Assembly: GCA_033675545.1 (NCBI GenBank)
Contig: JAWDGP010002514.1
Location: 250,001-314,000 of the forward strand
Direction: 5' to 3'
From: Elysia crispata
Lineage: Eukaryota; Mollusca; Gastropoda; Plakobranchidae
DNA length: 64,000 nt
Part shown: positions 58,246 through 64,000 of the stretch, piece by piece
Position numbering within the stretch: the stretch's first letter is position 1
How the letters are laid out: the number at the start of each line of letters is the position of its first letter
Translations under genes and position numbers: made by a program
The notes under the pieces: generated by a model
The model's database searches: none
What the model was told of the DNA's origin: nothing
The model's input: the letters and a program-made list of their open reading frames with translations, nothing else

Positions 58246-59022
58246 TCAATAATAGTAATAATAATGATAGGAACAACAGTATTACAACAATAATGAAACA
58301 TTAGCCTTTTTCCTATTGAATAAAAAACGTATCTCTCCCTCCCCCTTCCTCAACTTTTTAATCCGGTGCTTCATAAAGTATGATGAGTTGACAGGGCTCT
58401 TTGAGCTATTGTGTCTGCACTCGCACTCCAGTTCGTGAAATCGAGCTCTTGAGTGTTATCATTGGTGGAAATGCGTTAGTGATATTCCATACTTTGACCC
58501 GCAAGTGACCTGGTGCTGGTAAATTTGTGTTTCATTAGGCTATCAATTGATCCTGATTATTATATAAAATAGAGAATAAAAAAAACTACGGCGACGATCT
58601 GTCTTGAAATGATGGTCTCGAATAAATTTATGTAATTAAGGCCAAGTTTCAATATATAAACAGTTAGAAGTTCTGGTTTGTGTATGCGATTACCTAAATA
58701 TCGTTTTCCTCTCTCGTTGCAAGAAAGTGTAGGACGTTTGTGAATCCTGCATTTCATCCTAGTGTCAGTGTGTCACCCTTTTTGTGCATTGTGGCCCGGG
58801 GATAAAAAAAGAAAAAAAAATTGGAATGAAGTTTGTAATGCAACTAGCAGTTAAGCAGGATGTTTTTTTTTTTTTTTTTGTTTTTGTTTTGTGAATACTC
58901 GAAGATAACGTTAAGATGATACAGTGCAAATATTTGTCAGACAAAACAGATCCTCGAAGGTAGTCAAAGCGTAGTCTAGTTTATTATAAAACAATGCAAA
59001 AAAAAAAAGACGTTCCCAGGAA

Positions 59023-59138
<116 letters not shown>

Positions 59139-60221
59139 GCCCCACTTAGACCGTTATCTGGGTCATGCAAATGTCAACACGAGTAACACTGGGAGAAGGA
59201 TAACTGGTACAAAACGTCTACTAAAACAGTGGAAGGCTCAGTCTAGTAGTAATGGAAATGAGCCTGCACCACGGTTAGGCAAGCCCAGCCCAGGAGCTGA
59301 GAGTGTGTAGTTGGTCGCTCAGCCAGACATTCTCTTGACAATCGCCCTGATCCTGCCTTTTCGTTGCACTACTACTTTCTAGATCTAGATCAAGCACATT
59401 ACCGTTTGCAGCACTAACTTTTTCCTGTTTAAGTCCAAGGTCAGCAGCGCACGCCACAGTATATTGTAGTTTGAATTGGCTTTCCTAATGGACCACCCTT
59501 TAGCCTTATACCAGACAGAGCCACGCCTTTGTGACAACGTGTGCTGGAAATTATTTCTGCTTTTTTGTCTTTTTCAACACTAAGACTTGTGTGCTGGATG
59601 AAGCATCTGGGGTTAGGTTTTCGGTCTCTGTCAGGGTTTTTCCGGCAGATGGATAGATAATTTAAGATGCAACAAGTGGGGTAAGTGATTTTAACTCACT
59701 ACAAACTATGTTGAATCACACTAGCGGCAAGTTTTCTTTTTTGCTGGGCTTGTAGCCTGGCAAATGAAATACTTGCAAAATCTGTAGAGGGAGGTCTGCG
59801 AAATCGTTTTGGCGCCAGGAGCGAATAATCATTCTCATGAAAAGTGCCGCTTCAAGTCGGCATGCTTTGTCTGAGTTTGTTTATCTAACCCTTTCTCCTG
59901 AAAACGGTTCAGTAAAGTTCAAAACTGTCAACATGCTTTAGTTTGGATCGTTAAACTGTGTGCTGTAGATTTGTTTGTTTTTGTTTTTTTTTTAATTTAA
60001 CGAGGAGCTAAGTCTTACTTCTTATTTCTTTCCCCAATTTTTATTGATCTGAACAAGAAAAGCAATTTGGATTAAATTCGATTTCCGGCAAATCGGCCGT
60101 TTCAACTTTACACTTGTGCTTTAAGTTAGCTAAAACGTTTGACGATCCCCGTGATGGGACGCGAAACAATTCATAGATTTGTCCACTAAATAGCAGTCCG
60201 TACGGACCGTATGTTTTTCAG

Positions 60222-60989
60222 AGTCAGGTACCACAAGCTCTGCTTCTCAACTGTCTGGTCTTGGTCTTTTGGCCAAGTTTGCACTGACCACCGCAGGTCC
60301 GTCTCCGGTTATCCCTGCGTCGGCCGCGGTGACCATCTCTTCCTCGCCGCTCACAACCCAACCCTCTGCCTCAGGCGGTGAGCCCAGCAGCAGCACGGCG
60401 TTCCTCCCGCACACACCGTCCTCCTCCTCCTCCTCCTCCTTGACCTCCTCCGAGCTGTCCAGTCAGACCATGAGTTGCTTCATCTCGTCGCCTGGCCTCA
60501 CCAGCGGACTCTATAGCAGCAGCACCACCACCATCAACACTCCCAGCATGACCACCACTTTCGGTTCCATCAGCTCGTTCATGGCAGGCCAGAGCGTCAG
60601 CCTCTTTAACACCAGCAACACTAGCAACGGCCCCGATAAGAACAGAGCCAGCTCGTCTCTCTCTAGCCGGCCGCTCCTTGATAGTGGCAGCACCGCGGCT
60701 CCTGAAACAACCAGCACCGCTACCACAGTGTCCACTGCCCTCAATACCGGTATAACAACCACAGTGACCGTGACCAGCAGCTTAGACACAACAATCGCCA
60801 CCAGCTCTGCAAGCACCCCAGCCGTGGTGGTCAGCTCTCCAAGGTCTGGATTATTTCTCGCTCAACCCCAGCAGCGGGGATCCAGCTCAGCCCAGCAAAC
60901 GAGCGAGTCAAGCAGTCTAGAGCATGAGGAAGCATCAAATGGTACCACGGCCACTGAGAGCAGCTCCTCTAAGAGAAAGGCTGACGATG
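60222..60989 (+). CDS. TNRC18/BAHCC1: TNRC18/BAHCC1 exon T (SGLGLLA motif, Ser/Thr-rich)
   Basis: A 768-nt exon, acceptor tatgtttttcag, donor gtgggt, phase 1 in and out. It opens ESGTTSSASQLSGLGLLAKF. LSGLGLLAKFA (60,251-60,283) matches ESGLGLLARFA of human TNRC18. About 220 residues of Ser/Thr-rich, probably disordered sequence follow, ending SSKRKADD. The open frame continues to 61,006, past the donor. This exon is GC-rich against its flanks, like exons C and D. Confidence 0.94.
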
Positions 60990-61351
60990 GTGGGTGGTCC
61001 GTGTGATGGCTATTTTTTGTTTTAATTATGAGCTCGAAATATTTTTAAAATTTGGTAGAAGTCCTTCCAATTAGATATGTATATTAAGATATGCTATAGG
61101 ATATATGATGTCATAGGTTGTTTTTTTTTTATTGGGAGTCAAATTCTTTCTTTTTTATTTCTCATATATATAAAAAAATAATCAAGCCCAATCTTTTTCT
61201 GTGGTCCGATCAAACGAATACCACTTAGTATGATAGAGTTACAGTATCATTTGGAAGTTCTTTTGACATTGACCAATTCGTAAAGGGTCGGTAGGTTAAT
61301 AGTTTTTCTATAGTCACTTCTCTTCTCTCGTTTTGTCCCAACACTTCTAGA

Positions 61352-61424
<73 letters not shown>

Positions 61425-61720
61425 CCACACACATTTTTTCTGTCTACCCGTATTCACTGTCCACTCTGTTCTCATTTTTAACCACCTTAGTTCCCTTTGA
61501 TTTTTCTAGCATTTAAATCGTAAATTTTTATATCGGTTGATGAGTCAAGAATATGATGCGTTAATACACAGCACATTAATACCTGTATGCTTTTTTTTTT
61601 ATAGATAAAAAATGGATGATAATTTTTAAAAGCTTGAGACCAAAGTTACACATTCTACCTGTCAGTCTACCAATAAACCAGACCATGAATCAATTTTTTA
61701 AAATAAAATTAATTTTCCAG
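60990..61720 (+). other. Intron T-U, 731 bp
   Basis: GT-AG intron with a CT/TA compound microsatellite at 61,354-61,421. Nothing coding. Confidence 0.8.
61354..61421. repeat. Compound CT / TA microsatellite
   Basis: A CT array of about 30 bp passes directly into a TA array of about 38 bp. Confidence 0.95.
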
Positions 61721-61816
61721 ACTCTGATACAGACACAAGTGACACCAGCCCCAATAAGAAGAGAAAACCTGGCAGACCAAGGAAGATCAATCCAGATAAA
61801 TCGTCCGGTGGCACAG
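61721..61816 (+). CDS. TNRC18/BAHCC1: TNRC18/BAHCC1 exon U (acidic stretch and AT-hook 2)
   Basis: A 96-nt exon, acceptor aattttccag, donor gtaatt, phase 1 in and out. It reads DSDTDTSDTSPNKKRKPGRP and then RKINPDKSSGGT. KRKPGRPRK (61,759-61,785) is a second AT-hook. The acidic Ser/Asp stretch before a basic patch parallels EYTDSESEVKVRKR in human TNRC18, which also follows the SGLGLLA motif. Confidence 0.93.
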
Positions 61817-61840
61817 GTAATTGTTAATATTTATACAATA

Positions 61841-61845
<5 letters not shown>

Positions 61846-61899
<54 letters not shown>

Positions 61900-61910
61900 T
61901 GATGATGATG
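61846..61910. repeat. AAT / GAT microsatellite
   Basis: AAT units pass into GAT units 30 bp after the exon U donor. Confidence 0.95.
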
Positions 61911-62438
61911 TCAAAAATTACTACAATAAATATAAAATTGGTCAGCTAGGTTCTCTTGGCCAATTTTTCAAGTGTTTCAAGCCTGTGCAGCTCTCATTAG
62001 ATGGTTGTAGATCATGAGCTAAGGTTGATGTTTGAAAGCAAGAAACATTTTTTATGGACGAAATAAGAATGGATCTTTAGTGATGGCACTCTAGTAAAAA
62101 TTTGAAAGTTTTCTTCCAAATAAAGTGTGCATGCTTTTTTTTATTCTGTAAAACAGTACTTAGAGGTTGTTGAGATTTATTAAAGAATGCAAACATAATT
62201 ATCAAACATAGCATTATATATATATATATATAATATATATATACATTAAAAGAAAAATTCCAAGTCTTTCCCAGTAACAACTAACAAGATGGCCCTTGAT
62301 TTATTTAACCAGAAGATGGCAATGTAACAATATAAGATGACAATTCATTAAGAGTCCAAAATGATCTTTTATTGAAGACACCATCACAACTTAGAGGCTG
62401 AATATAAACAATGGACACACACATAAACATATATACGT

Positions 62439-62480
62439 GTGTGTGTATGTATGTATGTATGTGTGTGTATGTATATATAA
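62439..62480. repeat. TG / TATG microsatellite inside the left retroelement arm
   Basis: Its inverted counterpart lies at about 63,098-63,152 in the right arm. The two differ in repeat number, accounting for most of the arm length difference. Confidence 0.9.
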
Positions 62481-62609
62481 AACAGTAACAGAAAAAAATA
62501 GGAACTAACAGACAAGAAACCTACAATGGACTCACAGACAACAGGTTCAAAACTAGATTTGATCTACAATAATTATCCTTTAAACTAGAACATAATAAAT
62601 CAAACACGC

Positions 62610-62830
62610 CTCTAAATGAGCATATTTGGAACCTGAAGAATAAGAATGTGAAGTACAATGTACAATGGAAAATACAGAATCAATTGAAGCCTTACGCACC
62701 AAACAAAAAGGTCTGTTACCTATGCTTAGAAGAAAAGTTTAGAATATTAACAAAGAAACCAACACTGAAATGAAGAAAGGAAATCTACTCCTTCTGTGTA
62801 AATAAAAAACGTTTCCTGCTCAAGAATGTT
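62610..62830 (+). pseudogene. Remnant of a Penelope/GIY-YIG-type reverse-transcriptase C-terminus
   Basis: On the + strand the segment reads LNEHIWNLKNKNVKYNVQWK, then a linker with YAPNKKVCYLCLEEKFRIL, a TGA stop, then EIYSFCVNKKRFLLKN. The order of a W..K segment, a CxLCLxEK motif, a usual NKRxEL (lost here at the stop) and a CRHxxKFLL-like end is typical of the C-terminal region of GIY-YIG-containing Penelope-like elements, as I recall the family. The catalytic reverse-transcriptase core is absent. It is broken by at least one stop. Confidence 0.6.
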
Positions 62831-62848
62831 GTCACTTCACCACAGCCG

Positions 62849-62906
62849 CATGATGAGCGCAACGCAGCTCGAAACAACAGTATCATGACAAGGCCTTTCG
62901 AGCTGC

Positions 62907-62908
<2 letters not shown>
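62849..62908 (+). ncRNA. Hammerhead-like or hairpin motif in the retroelement tail (decayed)
   Basis: The sequence tgatgagcgcaacgcagctc is followed by GAAAC, AACA and GTA. GAAAC-AACA-GTA has the form of a hammerhead ribozyme's GAAA core and 2-bp stem III, with GUA as cleavage triplet. CATGA/TCATG could form stem I and GAGCG/CGC-CTC stem II. The CUGAUGA box is incomplete, so it is probably inactive. A perfect 12-bp inverted repeat (62,863-62,874 with 62,897-62,908) overlaps it. Hammerheads are known in Penelope-like elements; assignment here is an inference. Confidence 0.3.
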
Positions 62909-62941
<33 letters not shown>

Positions 62942-63673
62942 TAATTTTGAATTACCTGTACTAAGGCCTTGTCATGATACTGTTGTTTCGAGTTTAAAGG
63001 ATAATTATTGTAGATCAAATCTAGTTTTGAACCTGTTGTCTGTGAGTCCATTGTAGGTTTCTTGTCTGTTAGTTCCTATTTTTTTCTGTTACTGTTTTAT
63101 ATATACATACACATACATACATACATACATACATACATACACACACACGTATATATGTTTATGTGTGTGTCCATTGTTTATATTCAGCCTCTAAGTTGTG
63201 ATGGTGTCTTCAATAAAAGATCATTTTGGACTCTTAATGAATTGTCATCTTATATTGTTACATTGCCATCTTCTGGTTAAATAAATCAAGGGCCATCTTG
63301 TTAGTTGTTACTGGGAAAGACTTGGAATTTTTCTTTTAATGTAATGGATGCTTGTTTTCTTTTTAACAGTTTTGCTACTCTTGAAATTGCATGTCTGTAG
63401 CTACTAGACCCAAATAGAAATCTTTGCCATGAAATGGTATTCCAATTCCATATATGTATGTGTCATTTTCTGTCAGATTGTGCTTACTTTGAGCATCGAA
63501 ATGGATTTTTTTCTTTCTTGATACATATAAACTTAATTGAATTTTTTAATTGAGTGCACTTTAATAATTATTGTTTATATAGAGTAGTGACTTATAAAGC
63601 CAGTTGCTGTTTTTATTTCTTTTTTCAGTCACTTTTTTCATACAAGTTTGATTCAATATTTTCATTTCTATAG

Positions 63674-63738
63674 AAACAATTTGGGCAAAGAAATCATGTC
63701 ATCTACCTGAAGGCAGCAACCAGAACGAGTCTCGAAGG
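63674..63738 (+). CDS. TNRC18/BAHCC1: TNRC18/BAHCC1 exon V, last exon in the window
   Basis: A 65-nt exon, acceptor cattttctatag-like (tttctatag), donor gtgagt, phase 1 in and phase 0 out. It reads ETIWAKKSCHLPEGSNQNES plus RR. It may correspond to the LWTRRRSERIF region of vertebrate relatives, where a Trp precedes basic residues and SERIF would start the next exon. Similarity is weak, so the call leans on splice signals and phase. Confidence 0.72.
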
Positions 63739-64000
63739 GTGAGTCGTGTTTGCCTCGTGACTTTTGCTATCTTTTGCTTAAACCGTACTTGAGTTGGCAT
63801 TCTGAATGTGATTATAAGATTATCCAGAATTGCAAGTCTCAAGTTTTTATTTTTTGTGTAAATTTTATTTCCAATAATAAAACTATGAGGTGACCCAAAA
63901 TAATTGCAAAGCTGCAAGAAATTTTGCAGATGGTCATTAATGAAATTTTCATGTTGCATTATTTTTTTTTACATTTCATAAATTGTAAGTTAAATTTTAA
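63739..64000 (+). other. Start of the next intron (window edge)
   Basis: Begins with a consensus gtgagt donor. AT-rich, with no acceptor seen before the end. The remaining C-terminal exons, including the BAH domain, should lie beyond. Confidence 0.7.

Larger units (their letters stand above)
62242..63343. mobile_element. Inverted pair of Penelope-like (GIY-YIG type) retroelement 3' ends
   Basis: Two copies of one element face each other. The left copy (62,242-62,897, + strand) and the right copy (62,963-63,343, read on the minus strand) are near-identical inverted arms. They share blocks such as aatggactcacagacaacag and ctacaataattatccttta. The right copy lacks about 283 bp present in the left (62,587-62,869), with a CT microhomology at the junction. 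A TA array separates the arms at the centre and another lies at the left outer edge. The left-only segment codes a Penelope/GIY-YIG-type C-terminal remnant, so this looks like a degraded, snapped-back retroelement insertion into a TA-rich site. Confidence 0.75.
61817..63673 (+). other. Intron U-V, 1,857 bp
   Basis: GT-AG intron. It holds an AAT/GAT repeat (61,846-61,910) and a large inverted-repeat retroelement structure (62,242-63,343) that makes up most of the intron. Confidence 0.8.

Overview
This is a eukaryotic (metazoan) genomic window. It is AT-rich, dense in microsatellites and built around one very large, intron-rich gene on the + strand. Codon content, intron size and retroelement types fit a lophotrochozoan, most likely a mollusc. 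That placement is an inference from general character, because no rRNA or mitochondrial marker is present.

The gene is a homologue of vertebrate TNRC18/BAHCC1 (Drosophila winged eye family), large nuclear chromatin proteins whose C-terminal BAH domain reads methylated histone H3. I traced 22 coding exons from 21,534 to 63,738, about 6.2 kb of coding sequence or roughly 2,077 codons. All join in one open frame with conventional splice signals, except for one GC-AG intron. Conserved family islands appear in the vertebrate order: an N-terminal SFL motif and SGLYP motif, a TFVP motif, a DPxxGQ motif, an HGxxLLS motif, the coiled coil VQRQYKEKQREL, an AT-hook, the SGLGLLAKFA motif and a second AT-hook. 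The first coding exon lies upstream or was not recognised. The BAH domain lies beyond the right edge.

Layout: 1-21,533 holds no supported coding exon. It contains microsatellites, a G-rich tandem repeat, a dispersed repeat pair, tRNA-like SINE candidates and a CpG-rich block at about 13.45-14.0 kb that could be a promoter or first exon. 21.5-34.7 kb holds the four N-terminal exons, including two large disordered-protein exons. 34.7-42.1 kb is a 7.4-kb intron with two minisatellites. 42.1-56.1 kb holds 15 mostly small exons. 56.1-60.2 kb is a 4.1-kb intron. 60.2-63.7 kb holds the last three exons in the window.

The most notable non-coding items are an inverted-repeat pair of retroelement ends in the last complete intron, with a Penelope/GIY-YIG-type protein remnant and a hammerhead-like motif. 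Others are a LINE reverse-transcriptase remnant in the intron at 48-49.6 kb, a 21 x 32-bp minisatellite carrying a palindromic TAATC site, and a 95-nt candidate poison exon at 45.5 kb. No prokaryotic features, CRISPR arrays, tRNA or rRNA genes were seen.
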